From Sympetrum striolatum (lineage: Eukaryota > Arthropoda > Insecta > Odonata > Libellulidae), in assembly GCA_947579665.1 (NCBI GenBank), contig OX388347.1:38076943-38140942 (forward strand): DNA of 64,000 nucleotides, read 5' to 3'. Positions 23,097-34,242 of this stretch are shown one piece after another. Below the pieces are notes generated by a model. That model saw nothing but the letters and a program-made list of their open reading frames with translations. It did no database searches and had not been told where the DNA came from. Position 1 is the stretch's first letter. The number at the start of each line of letters is the position of its first letter. The position numbers were made by a program, and so were the translations under genes.

Positions 23097-24329
23097 CGTG
23101 GCCATGCGCGCCTTGGAGGAATGGAGTCTGTTTATAAGGCATTCTTTCATTTTTACATTGAAATTCCCACAACTAATGTTGCTGAATAAGTGAGAATTAC
23201 CTATCATTACCATTACCATTCTTCTATAGGTATAGTTTTGCATTTGAATTAGGTCAACTTTAGGCCATTGACTCCCTTTTAGATGGAAATAGTAGTATGC
23301 ATACCCTTGATGGGGATCCTGATATAATATTCCATAAAATATTTCATTAAGTACATAAATGCATAGCTATTATAATCTGGAAATTTTTACCTTAGGTGGA
23401 GTCTGAAAGACTATGCCTTAGCATTGATTAACTATGATCATGGCTGTGCACATGGTGATGATTCGCAAGCATTTCTGTACATACTTAAAGTTAGGAATAG
23501 CACATAATAGCAGACGAAAACATATTATTATATATTATATAATAAGGATTTAAGGAAAAAGATAACGAATTTCTGGAGTTTTTTATTTTTCAAAATTTCA
23601 ACAGTATCACAACCCATGAATTTTCTACGAAAATTAATTTTATACTATTGAATAATTAAAATTAGTTAATATGAATATTTTAAATATCACATTAGTTTCA
23701 TGTAAAAGCTTTGAAAAATTCATATTTTATTTCAAATAAGTGTTTCACTCTCCTTGATAGTTTTAGACGGAAGTGTTCATATAGAATTGGATGTTGTACA
23801 GATAATTGCGGCCTGCCTTAAAACATTTTTATATTTTCAGTTAAAAACATGTAGGTATTTTCGAAATGTTTCCTCCCTTCGTTTAGTTGATTCACGAATT
23901 GCAAAAAAAATAAAGAACGGCCTTACCTAAACAATTACATTGAAAATCACTTATACTATTTGTTAGTTTCATTTAGTAGAATTTAAATCTCAGTGATTTA
24001 ATCCATTGAGAAGGCACTTAGATATCTCATTAAATTGATTCTTTAATGAAATATAAGAAATTGACTCTTATTAGGAAACATAAATGTAAAAAAATTCACC
24101 GGTGCACACGATTCATCAGAAACTTTTTTTCTAATATTTGCGGTTCGGTCATACATTTCGGCTGTTAGTTTTCATAAAACTTCTTTCTTCCATTATTATA
24201 CTACAAATGAGGTATACAGCAGTATTTTCATAAATAATATCTATTTCTAACCTATTCATTTAAAATTTTACTCTTTAGTAACTGTGGTGTTATGTGTGAT
24301 TCCTTCTGATGAACTGGGAAAAATATTAG
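23097..24329. other. AT-rich DNA, no gene seen
   Basis: AT-rich and stop-rich. No feature recognised. Confidence 0.55.
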
Positions 24330-24975
24330 ATTAAAGCTCCTTCTCTCCTCCTATTTGTTAGGACGATGCGTACTTCGATCTCTTCTTTCCTGGTTCCATC
24401 GCTACTTGCAATTCTCTTGTTTTCTAGCCATCCTAACTTTCTGCCCATTCCCCTATCTTTATGTTTGCCGAATCCTATTCTGATTCGCCTTACCTTTTCC
24501 TCCCCTATGGTTTAATAGCTTTCAATTCACTTCGGAGTCTTCTCTTTCCCCTCATTCCGATATCTTACGGATCCAATGTTGTTTCTTCTTCTTAATTCCT
24601 CCTCCTCCGTTCCATTTTTCTTTCCTCTCATCTCATTCATTTCCTACCCCCTTCTCTTCTTCTTAATAGTTCTCCCCTCACCTCTTTCCTTCCCCTTTTA
24701 TTCCTTCCTTCCCGTTTATTTTTCCGATCCTCCTCTCCTCTTAATACCTATTCACTTTTCTTCTCACGTATTTCTTTTTCAATTCCTCGTTCCCGGAGTC
24801 CCCTTTCCCCCTTTTCTCCTCGCCATTCTCATCCTCTGGCTCTTCTTACTTCATTTCCGCCTCTTTCCCCCTTTCGTCCATCCCTTTGTTTTTCCTTTGG
24901 ATTATTTTCCCCATCTCTCTCTTTTCTTTCGCATCAGAGCTTCTTACGGTTCTATTCTGTCCACAGGACGAGTCG
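24330..24975 (+). other. Pyrimidine-rich tract
   Basis: About 640 bases of C/T-rich + strand, among the longest such tracts here. The 139-residue frame 24576-24995 is Leu/Phe/Pro/Ser-rich throughout, with no topology or motif beyond base bias. It abuts a LINE fragment directly. Confidence 0.65.
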
Positions 24976-24977
24976 AT

Positions 24978-25325
24978 ACTTCCCAGATATTCTAATTTTG
25001 CCTGAACGTAAAGTAAGAAAGAATTTTTAAATAGAACTGTTAATGATTGGAATGGTTTACCCGCGGAAGGTTTTGAGCCTTTCTAAGTCAAGTTTCGGCA
25101 TCTTAAAACCAAGGTTAAATCCAGTTTGTGTAAATTGTGTACTTAAAACCTGTTTTTGATTATCCCGTTACTAATTAATCCGACGAGTTGATACTGCAAT
25201 TTTGACTTTAAAAATTAAAATAACGATACGTATCAGCTGGCCATTGGTTTGTTTTTGTATGATCTTGCCACCAGACTTGTGGACATTTTGCAAGGATTTT
25301 TTATAATAATAATAAAGTATTATTG
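24978..25325 (+). pseudogene. 5'-truncated LINE: RT-polyprotein C-terminus with (TAA)n tail
   Basis: In frame, 25014-25081 encodes KKEFLNRTVNDWNGLPAEGF. This matches the conserved LINE C-terminal signature 'FFPRTIxDWNxLP' found in CR1/L2/jockey-type polyproteins. After a stop, VKFRHLKTKVKS continues the expected 'FRHRLKK' segment. Upstream residues RYSNFA, in the same frame, fit the preceding region but carry stops. The copy ends in TTATAATAATAATAA (about 25300-25314). There is no catalytic domain, so this is a dead 5'-truncated insertion. Its clade differs from, or is only distantly related to, the 22.5 kb copy, because the C-terminal motif type differs. Confidence 0.75.
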
Positions 25326-26230
25326 TCCATCATCCAAACCTCCTTATGCTACTTGGAATTGAAGGCAAGAGATGTTTTCCTGGGTTGAAATGTAATTAAA
25401 TTTACTTTTTATTCAAATTATAATAATCATTGGCCTATTTTTTATTAAATTAATACGGAAAATTAATTTGTACAATACATTGTATTCCAGTTATTCTGTA
25501 ATTAAGACGCTACCTCGACGATCTTCTCGAAAAAGGAATGTGAGAAAAAAACAGGTATAGTCTCGTGATTCACCGATTTGCAAATACCAATGCTAAAGTT
25601 ATTTCCGTTGGGTCACTTAGTTACGAGATGTTTTCTTCAAATTTAATTTGATTGTTCGACTTCTTAATTTCGATATTTTCACTGTGCTAACCATTGTGTG
25701 AGGGTGATACACTGTAAAGGGGCGAAAATGTCTAACAAGCAGTTATTACATGAAGGAAAAGATTGTCTTTACGAAAAAATTCACAAAAAACTTTTTTCTC
25801 TCTTAATTTTGGGTTGAGTAAATACTGGAAACTGTGTAACGCTAGAATTTTTGGAAAAGGTAGGGAATTCGTACAATGAGAAGTACGCCATTGGAAGGTC
25901 TGGTCTCATCAGACTTTTTGTCTACCGTTATTCCTGTGGATTACTAATTACGTAGCAGTGTCCTGCATTTCGTAGTTTTAGAATTTCCATCGAGTTTCTG
26001 ATATTACATATTAACATCGACAGGTAATAAAAAATTGTTATGGTTCATTCAAACGTATAAATATAACAGCTTATTTTCATTGAAACGGAATTTTCTAATA
26101 ATTAATATCGTAAATAAATCCTAAGAATACGACGTCTCGATAACTCCAAAAATCAGTGCGAGCTCATTCTTTTATTTATAAATTAATCACCAAATAAAAT
26201 AGTTCAAGCGACTGACATTCATCGAATTTA
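25326..26230. other. AT-rich DNA, no gene seen
   Basis: No recognisable feature. Confidence 0.55.
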
Positions 26231-26345
26231 GAAAGGAGTGAAGTGGGCAGCGCATTCTGGTTTGGTAAAAGAGACCAGAATCGATTCCAAGCGGGACCCC
26301 ATATGTGAAATGACCTAAACACTTTTAAATAAATAATAAAAACTA
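26231..26345 (+). mobile_element. Degenerate tRNA-SINE, family A
   Basis: GTGGGCAGCGCATTCTGGTTTGG matches the family A head (GGGCAGCGCGTTCGGCTTTG in the 38.3 kb copy). It is followed by a mutated B box (AGAATCGATTCCAAG), then GGGACCCCATATGTGAAATGACC and an A/T-rich end containing ACTTTTAAATAA. The 113-residue minus-strand frame that crosses it is not a gene. Confidence 0.6.
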
Positions 26346-28299
26346 GTTTGTTGTCAGATCTATACTCTGGGTCTAAACCTTTTCGAAATATAACGATAAA
26401 TATTAAAGTTAGTTCATATCTATTTATGACTTCTTGAGATATCATCATAAAATTTAGTTTAACAGATTTATTTAGTTTATTGGATTTCGTAAAGGCAATT
26501 CTGGTCGCCGCAGTCAAAATTTACCAGTTTCTTTCTCTAGTAGATGCAAGGCTATTATTAGATATACTTCAAATCTGTAGCAGTTTACTAGGTATGTCGT
26601 CACCATAATTAATAATCTAAAGGATTAATACCTGGATTTTATTAGATAGGGCTTATTGAAAATATATGCGCAAAGGGAAGGCACGCGCACCGTAGCAGCC
26701 CTTCTTCCATACTCGGTCGAATCTTTAGGGCAGTTCCTCTTTAAGCAGAATCTTTCTCTGGTTATTTGAGAGAGGACTAGAGCTGCCGCTCCAGCATGGC
26801 GCTCTAAGCATAGAAGGTTAAATTTTGGGTCATATTATCTTCTGTATAACTAGCATTCATTTTCAGGGAATGAAAGGTATATTTTTTTAATCTCCTCCTT
26901 GGCCCCATCGCACTGTTTTGTTTCGACTGATCAGCTTTAACGACAAAAGAGTAAGAAAGAAGAGCCTCTCAGATAAAGATAGACTAAAGGAATAGAGTTA
27001 CCTATTAGGAGGGTTTATTTTTCCTGATGGGATTGTCCGCCTTGGACCGAGCTCTCTTCTATGGATTAAGACCCTTTTACTCAGGGGTCCTTGATTATAA
27101 ATTGAAAAGAAAATGGGATGTTTGAAGGCGGCCCTCCTGGAATTAATATAACGTAAAGTGATTGGAGTGGTGATTTATATGTATCCTACCAAAGAAATAA
27201 GAAAGTTCGTGCGCGTGTAAAAGTATTTGATGAATTACTAGAAGATGGGTTTTTATTCCAATCAAAATCATTCCAATAGTTTTTTTTACGAATTCTGTGT
27301 GTTAGAGCATGTTAATGTAGCAATATGCAGATATTTTCCGAATTTTATAAATTCAAATTTTCTCTTATCAGCGGTGATATAAATGATTTATTCATGAATC
27401 ATTTATCTATATCATACCAAAATTTTAAGCTTGAATTCTTTAATTTTGCATTTCAAGTAGGTTCCAGCATTAATTTTGTAATTTGAAGATATTTGACAAA
27501 AGCGAGGTCATGATCAATTCTTCAGCTGCCACAGCGCCGCTATATATGCTATTTTGTATGTCGATGGAAATTTTCTCTGAAAATTGCTCTCTTTTATAAT
27601 TCATTGCGTTCTTCAATTAAAACATAGAGCATTACAGGTTTAGAAGTCTCCAGGTCTCTGAAATTTAAGATTTATACGACTCGCACATCATCATTTAATT
27701 TGAGGGATAAACTTCAACCAAGCAAGGATTATAACAGCCACGATGTTATTCAAAGGCGTTACAATACTTACTTTGCACACGCGTTTTCTTTGTACTTTTT
27801 CTTATATTCGTTTTTTTTTAACTGGACCTTAATAAAGAATTTGATAATATTATGCAGCATCGAAAGTCATGCTTTCGTACTTCACTGTGCATGACCAGCG
27901 TTAAGACTGCCGTGCTCTTAAAAATCCACCATTATCCAGTAGCAAAAATGTATCGGAAAACTCGCCAAGAAGACGATTTCTCCATCTTCTTCACGTCGTA
28001 AGGTTGAATTTTCCTCGCTCGAAATTTATTCGGAAAGCGATGCATTATACATAGACTAATACGGGCCCCAATACAACACTAAAGAAAAAAATACTATTTC
28101 CTTTTACGACGCCGAGAAAAAAAACCGGAGCTCCTTCCATAAAAAACCCGACACACCTAAGCTATTGTCAGTCCCCGGCTATCCGCTTTAAAAAAAATGG
28201 TACCTTTAAAAAGAACGCGAATCCCTCGGAGTGGAAATATCTAACGTGATCGAAACAAACTCAAAATAGCGGGCGATTAACGGAGAAAGTCAATTACGT
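26346..28299. other. No gene seen
   Basis: AT-rich with a GC-richer patch at about 26690-26820. No feature recognised. A small AAATGATT/AATCATTT hairpin lies at 27381-27404. Confidence 0.5.
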
Positions 28300-28605
28300 T
28301 CAAACTCCCCCCTCCTCCTATTTTTTCGCTTTTTCCAACGAGGGGAATTCTCTCTCCTCCTTGATCCACGCCACCAGCATCTCTATGTCGTCATTCTCAC
28401 CTTCTTCCCCATCTCCCCTCTTCCTTCTCTTAATCCTCTCTCCCTTTCTCCCTTTCCCTGCATTTCATCTTCATACAATTCCTCCCTCAAACCAGTCTTT
28501 TCCCCCTCCCAAAGCGACGTTGCCGTTCTTCGTCCTCCCATACCCCCCTTTTCCCCCTTCCCCAAGAGTCCCCCACCCTCCCCACTCTCTCATCCCGTCG
28601 CTCTC
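28300..28605 (+). other. Pyrimidine-rich tract (left flank of CpG array)
   Basis: A strongly C/T-rich + strand. Together with the purine tract at 30.1-30.38 kb it brackets a CpG-rich tandem array, so the two flanks are of complementary composition. The 117-residue frame here is a composition artefact. Confidence 0.65.
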
Positions 28606-28639
28606 CGTGCATGGAGTGGGCGGTGTTGTTTTTTTCCAG

Positions 28640-30120
28640 AGGGGAGTGGGTTTGCAAGTACATGGAGGATGTATGTGGCCCGTTGCGTGTGGATGCGTAC
28701 GTGTGGCTGTGTGAATGCGGCCTCGCGTTTGGGGTTTATGCGTGTTCGGACGAGTAGATACATAGAGAGTATGCTCGTGGACACATATTCGCCTTCTCTA
28801 GTTGTATATTATGGGTATGTTAATGTGTCTTCGAAGTGTGGTATTGAACCACTGAGTTAGTATGCTTATACGCTAGTTCTCATTGGGTTTTGTATTGTCA
28901 GGCGTTAGGTTGTATTATAGGTTTCTGTTCAACCATTATATTTACTTGTTTCCGTGCATTTAAGAACGAGAATTTTCCTTTACCTATGTTTGTGTATTAG
29001 AGAATATACATGTAATGCCGATACAAATATGATTGTGTATTTGTGAAGGTGCATGGAAGATATGTTACGTGAACACAGCCTTTTCTATTATAATATTGGT
29101 ATGCAAATACAAGTACTAAGTACAGTCTCAGTGCAACGTGATAGTATATCAAAGAACATATAACATATAGATTTTGCTAGGTCTCCATTTATCGTAGGAA
29201 TCTGTGTAATCACCATATTAACTTGTTTTCGGGCATTTAAGAGCGCGTAGGTTTTCTTTTGGCCATGCGTGTATAGACGAAATATTTGAATTTAGTCATA
29301 AATTTGATTTATTGTGTAGATATGCGATACATCTAGCATTTACAATGAACACGTCCATTTTTCGTCCGCTTTACTGTGTTATGGGTATTGAATACTTGTA
29401 AGATGTTTGGCATCGGTGCAATAAGATAGTTTATTCAATAACATATAAATTCTAAGTCCACCTATAAGGTGTATCGGTGTATTACACAGCAGAAAATTTA
29501 TGAATACGTACCGAAAGCTCTTGAGAACCTTTCGTGGAGTTTTGTGGTGGTAGAACTCCGTGCATGATTGGATTCCGTCCAACCATTGTGTTTATTTGTG
29601 TCCGTACTACATTTGTGAGTATTTTTCCCATGCCTGTGCATGTGTACTCTCGGATATACGAATTCAGTCGCGTACTAAGGAAGACGCGTGCTCTATCCTC
29701 CGATAGCCTCTCATATTTGATCACGCACCCGTGGAAGAGTGTTATTGTTTCGTATCCGAATGAGAATGCGGTTTTCGTGGATGCTCGTGTACGGCCGCGT
29801 ACTCGAGAACGCCTGAAATTGACGACGAACTCGTTTACGCGTACGCTCGATGGGATACTTACGGAATATGGCATTTGGTAGCGTGCTTGCGGACGTGCGA
29901 AACCCCGTGCTCTTCTCGGAATTGCGGTCATGTATTTCCCAAAGAGTACATAGAATCCGTGCCGACGCACGCATGGCTGTGCACATGTAGACGCGGTTTT
30001 GCAAGACCCATCTGCGTGCGTGCACGGGCGTGTGCGATCGTATGCGTGCTCCCCTTCATCCACTTGAGGGTGCGTTCTGCTGTGGGAGTGTGTTACTGTG
30101 TTGGTGCGCTCAAGGAGGGC
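28640..30120. repeat. Decayed tandem array, CpG- and TG-rich at its ends
   Basis: Three segments beginning near 28929, 29208 and 29578 align by eye: TTCAACCATTATATTTACTTG, GTAATCACCATATTAACTTG and GTCCAACCATTGTGTTTATTTG. Each is followed by TTCCGTGCATTTAAGA-, TTTCGGGCATTTAAGA- or GTCCGTACTACATTTG-like sequence and then a TTTTYCC..TGCGTGT-like part. Spacing is about 280 and 370 bases. Flanking parts at 28.65-28.80 and 29.6-30.1 kb are rich in TGCGTG, CGCGTAC and GTACG words. The 193-residue minus-strand frame (29482-30063) lies in this array and has no known domain, so it is treated as a consequence of CpG-rich repeat sequence. Confidence 0.5.
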
Positions 30121-30375
30121 GTTCGAGAGCTGCGTAGGAGGAGGGAGAGATAGGGAGTCGGAATTACAAGGAGAGATAAGGAGAGGGAGAAAGTTTTTTA
30201 ATTGCGGGATATAAATGGAGATAGGAAATGAGAAGGAGAGGGAAAGGTGAGGAGCGATGAGGCAGAAGAGGAAGGAGGAGGAGGTTAGAAGGAGACGTCT
30301 TGAGGAAAAAAAGAGACGGATAGGGTTAAAAGAATTGTATGCGAAGAGGGTAAAGAGAGAGGAAGTGAGGATGAA
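30105..30375 (+). other. Purine-rich tract (right flank of CpG array)
   Basis: A G/A-dominated + strand (gaggaggaggttagaaggag, ggagagggaaaggtgagg and similar), mirroring the pyrimidine tract at the left side of the array. Confidence 0.65.
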
Positions 30376-30406
30376 TTAGTTTTTGTTTCCTCGTGAAACA
30401 AACACA

Positions 30407-30908
30407 GTTCCTGCTACCATATTCTGACGTATGGAACATTTTCGTTTGTAATTTAGAACAGGATAGAAAAATGTATATTTCACACAGTCTTTATCATCGC
30501 CATAATGGAATGAAAACTACTAAGGTATATGTGAATAACTGCACTGATCAATATCTCTCCTTTAAGGACTGACAAGAAAAGCGTTACTCATAAAGTCATT
30601 GTGCTTCACATCAGATATACTAATTGGAGTAGTAGGCATATGAAAAAAAATAAAAGAGATTTTAAATTATTACAGACCGTTTTATTTTTGTCGCTAATTT
30701 ATGCTATAAGGATCAATTACTTTCCAGCAGATTCTCTACTATCTATAAACTTTAATGAATGTCCCTGCTACCATATTCTGATGTATTTGAATACTCAAAT
30801 TACTCCATATAAAGATTCTGAGGTGTGAGTGAATAATTGCACTGATCAATGTCTGTCTTTATGGATTGACAAGAAAAGTGTTACTCGTAGAGTCATAGTG
30901 CTTCACTT
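30407..30908 (+). repeat. Tandem duplication, unit offset about 354 bp
   Basis: 30407-30610 and 30761-30908 align. They share CCTGCTACCATATTCTGA, GTGAATAA, TGCACTGATCAAT, GACAAGAAAAG and TTACTC with TAGTGCTTCAC-type ends. The first copy has about 55 extra bases in its middle. The 75-residue open frame spanning part of the second copy has no known motif. The duplication lies immediately beside the CpG array. Confidence 0.75.
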
Positions 30909-31004
30909 GCGTGGACATATTCCGCTTTTAGAATTCTTGTTCAGAGAGTAAAGATAGGTCTAACTACCTCACTCATCATAAAATAAAATATATGAATATA
31001 ATTA

Positions 31005-31086
31005 ATAAAAGGGGTTAATTGGAGGAATAGCCATCCTAGGCTAAAATTCGCCCAAAAAGAAAGACGGCATTATTATTATTATTATT
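31005..31086 (+). mobile_element. LINE/SINE 3' end with (TTA)n tail
   Basis: GGGTTAATTGGAGGAATAG, AAATTCGCCCAAAAAG and AAAGACGGCA are followed by a TTA run. It resembles the 3' end at 1.43-1.51 kb in organisation and strand but is diverged in sequence. No coding remnant is visible upstream. Confidence 0.55.
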
Positions 31087-31330
31087 CTGCATTTTAAACC
31101 TCATTCTTTTCTGAAAGCTCTAATATTCTGTCCACCATTATGAAGACACAGCGAATTTCTTACGAGAGAATGGCGCGCGCTGTCGCGACTTTTGCGTTGA
31201 AGAGTAAAGTTGGCAAAAATTGATTTTGAAAACACTCAGCATTAAGTACAGGTGATTCTGGATAGCACAGTGTTATTTAAACAAGATTCAATATTATCGT
31301 AACGAAAACAAAAATAAGAAAGTGTTAATA

Positions 31331-31397
31331 GTATAGTAGCTTATGTCAGGGGGGGTGAGGCACCAACCAGCCTACGGGCGGGATACTTCACAGACAA
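31331..31397 (-). repeat. Dispersed repeat copy (partner at 55.62 kb)
   Basis: Read on the minus strand, the copy contains GTCTGTGAAGTATCCCGCCC, GGTTGGTGCCTCACCC and TGACATAAGCTACTA. The + strand at 55622-55686 has GTCTGTAAAGTATTCTG, GGGTGGTGCCTCACCCC and TGACATAAGCTACTA. About 65 bases align with few gaps. The family is unnamed to me; it could be the 3' region of a retroelement. On the minus strand the purine tract 31.40-31.96 kb becomes a pyrimidine tract directly upstream of it. Confidence 0.7.
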
Positions 31398-31399
31398 AC

Positions 31400-31960
31400 A
31401 AACACGGGAATGGGAGAAGAACGGGTTCAAAAGAGACATGACGTAGGAAGAGAAATAAACGCGGGAAAGATAAACGAATTCGTTCCGCGAGGAGGGACGC
31501 GGGATGAAAAAAGAGGAACGGTGCGTAGACGTCTATTAGAATAGTGCGCCCGGGGATATAATAAATACGCGAAATTAGATTGCAGATAATGAAAGGAGTT
31601 GCGTAATGGGGGGCGGAGGAGTGGTGGAAGGGTGTACGCACGCATAAGGTAATGGAAGGAAAAGAAAGAAGAGGACAGAAAGAGATGGAGGAAGATCTCC
31701 AAAGAGGAAAAGATGGGATGAGAAGTAAACAATGTCGAGACGACATTCCTTCGTATAATTACAGTTGCGAAGTCGGGGATAAAAACGAATTTTTGGAATG
31801 TGCCGGCGATTCGAAGACGAAGATGTCCGAAAATATTTGAGGAGATGCGTAAAAAACGTAATAAGGGTCCGAAGGGAACAGAGTAAATTTAAAAAGAAGG
31901 TCCGAATGTTGCAAAAAGGAGGAAAGAAATTCAGTATAGGGGCAAAAAATGGACGGGTCC
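31400..31960 (+). other. Purine-rich tract
   Basis: About 560 bases with a G/A-rich + strand. Several minus-strand frames of 101-135 residues here are Ser/Leu/Pro/Phe-rich artefacts. Confidence 0.65.
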
Positions 31961-33399
31961 TTTTGTTTTTAATTTGGAGCATAAAGGTCGAGCTGATGGG
32001 GGAGGGATAGGGAAATGCAGTATATTGTATGGCTTAAGATGCGGGTAAGAAAACAGAGCGAGTTATGAAAAGTACGTAATAATTAGACAAATGTAGTTCC
32101 TGTGTTAAAGAAAGAATTGAGTGGAACTTTATAATTTTTCCGCATTCGAGAGCTTGTTCGAGGAGAAGAATCGTACGAATTTCTTTGAAATTAACTAACA
32201 TTAAATGGTACTCCAGGAAAATGGTCATGGAAACATTCATAAACGTTAATGCAGGCTCATACTAAGACATCGCAATTACTCATAATATCATGGAAGTTCT
32301 CATATCTTTGTAGATGTTCCTAGAAATTTCGCATACTAAGGAAAAGTTAGAACATTTTTCGAAAATGGGTTAAATTAGAAAAGTAAGGAATTTATTAATT
32401 TGAATAATTATTTATGGTTAGAATAATTTTATTAAGTTATTACTTCAATTTGAATAATTATAAAAGTTTGAACAATGGTTTTAGTGCTTAAGTCCCAGTC
32501 ATACTGCTATAGGCAGCTCGTAGGGTATATATTATGATTTAGATGTGGAAACCATTTTAGTCAGACTCATTTTTCCATTCATAAAGCCCTCCGCAACACC
32601 ATGTTTATCGGTTCGCTGACAATTCCGGTCTCCATAAGAAAACTCAATGTCACCTTAGAAATGGAGCTCGTGCGGTAAAAATCAAGGTAAAAGTTCCTCT
32701 GCAATTTAAAACGAGAACTCATTGATTAATGTGAATGTATTTCTTGAATAAGCTCTAAATTTTAACTACTTCTGGTATCAAAAAAGAATTTATTAATTTA
32801 GTAACATTTGATATCTTGCGGAATTAATAGCATCTTAGCTGTAGTCGAGGGCGGCATTCATACAAAAATGAAGCATTTTCAATTTTCGTCTCATTCCAAT
32901 TTTGCGAATAATTTCGAAATATGGTTACATATAGCGTTAGACAGAATAAAATGAATTTCCTGTTGTAAAATATTATTTTAGATGAGACTTTTCAGATCCT
33001 TTCTTCCGGATGTTTCGCGTCGTTGTACTAATTTCCAATAAATTATTATTATGAAATACGATGATGCTGCTTTAATTATTTTTGTAAAGTAAATCAATGA
33101 TCGAATTATAAATAATTATATTTCAATTTATAGCGGATATGCATTCATATCTTGCCTTTTGGCAGGGTTGGTAGATATTAGTATTGGTAGGTATCTACCA
33201 TAGGAAAGGAGAACTATAATCATTCAAACCTTCTAGATTTGTACCATTAAAACGCATTATAGCCATACCAGCTGTTGATGTTTAAACTCTCGTGTATTTC
33301 ATTAACGTGATGGTTTTTCAAATGCTTTGAACGTTTCTTCTTCCTCTCCGCTCTCTAAGGTGAATCCTAGATCCATCGTTCAGATCCGTCGAAACAAAA
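31961..33399. other. AT-rich DNA; possible retroelement tail near 33.04 kb
   Basis: No gene. CCAATAAATTATTATTATG at about 33036-33054 has the polyadenylation-signal-plus-TTA form of a LINE tail, but nothing upstream is recognisable, so this is only a weak call. Confidence 0.35.
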
Positions 33400-34240
33400 G
33401 AAAGACCGCACAAAGAATTACCGCGCAGTCTAACAAATTTAAAGAGGAAAAACATTTATAAAAACAAGAGCGGGAGGAGAGATTGCGTTTCAAAAGAAAC
33501 TCATCATGGAGCGTAAAATACCTTGTTCCTTCCTAAAAAAAACGAATAAACATCGTCGTAAAGAAGCGAATGTCCCGAGGAGAGATTGGTCGGCTCGCGC
33601 TGGGGACATCGCCGGAAACGGAGGTGCACAAGTGAGGGAGTGGATTTGGGGAAGCGAAAAAAGAAAGGGGTATAACTCTCGCAAGTAGAAAACCGCAGGG
33701 AAAAAAGGAAGAAGGTGGAATAGTTTTGAAGGGATAGGGCAAGAACTCCGGGGAGGAGACAGGAATGCGTAATAAAAGGATATTCATAAAAGGGATGTGG
33801 GCTAGAATGGAATGTCGTAGGAAGCTTTGCGAGGTCCCTCTCTCTCTCTCCCGCCGCAGGAAAAAAGCTTTTTCCAAGGGGGGTGTAGAGAAGTAAGAGG
33901 GCTCTCTCTTTTGTGAGAGGTACTCCCATTCTCTCCTTTCGGTCACCCTATCTCCGTGGACCACCCTTTTTTCCCCCACCCCGAACTCTTGGCCCTTCTG
34001 GAGTCCACCTTCATGCGGATCGCAGCCCCGCGGTTCGCCTTCGTCCCACCCCGGTTTCTCCATCGGGCTTTTGGGAATTTGCTGCTGGAACCGGAGATCG
34101 AAGCCCGGAACCCTTAAATTCTTGCGAAAAGTTCCGCTCGCTCTTCTTCATCTGGCTCATAATATTTCCCCGAAATTCCTTAGGCGAGTTTATCACTCAA
34201 GATCATTGATCAAGAATATATTGCCCCTGCAATTCCGAAG
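33400..34240. other. GC-richer segment: purine tract switching to pyrimidine tract
   Basis: About 33400-33760 is purine-rich on +, and about 33830-34010 is pyrimidine-rich on + (CTCTCTCTCTCTCCC, then a second CTCTCTCTTTTG). The composition therefore flips strand within a few hundred bases. Overlapping frames on both strands (176 residues 33533-34063 on -, 98 residues 33913-34209 on +) have no recognised domains. Confidence 0.5.
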
Positions 34241-34242
34241 GA

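Noticed and set aside
27381..27404. Small AAATGATT/AATCATTT hairpin
   Set aside because: An 8-bp AT-rich stem is expected by chance.
33533..34063. 176-residue minus-strand ORF
   Set aside because: It lies over a purine/pyrimidine switch and is overlapped by equally open frames on both strands. No domain seen.
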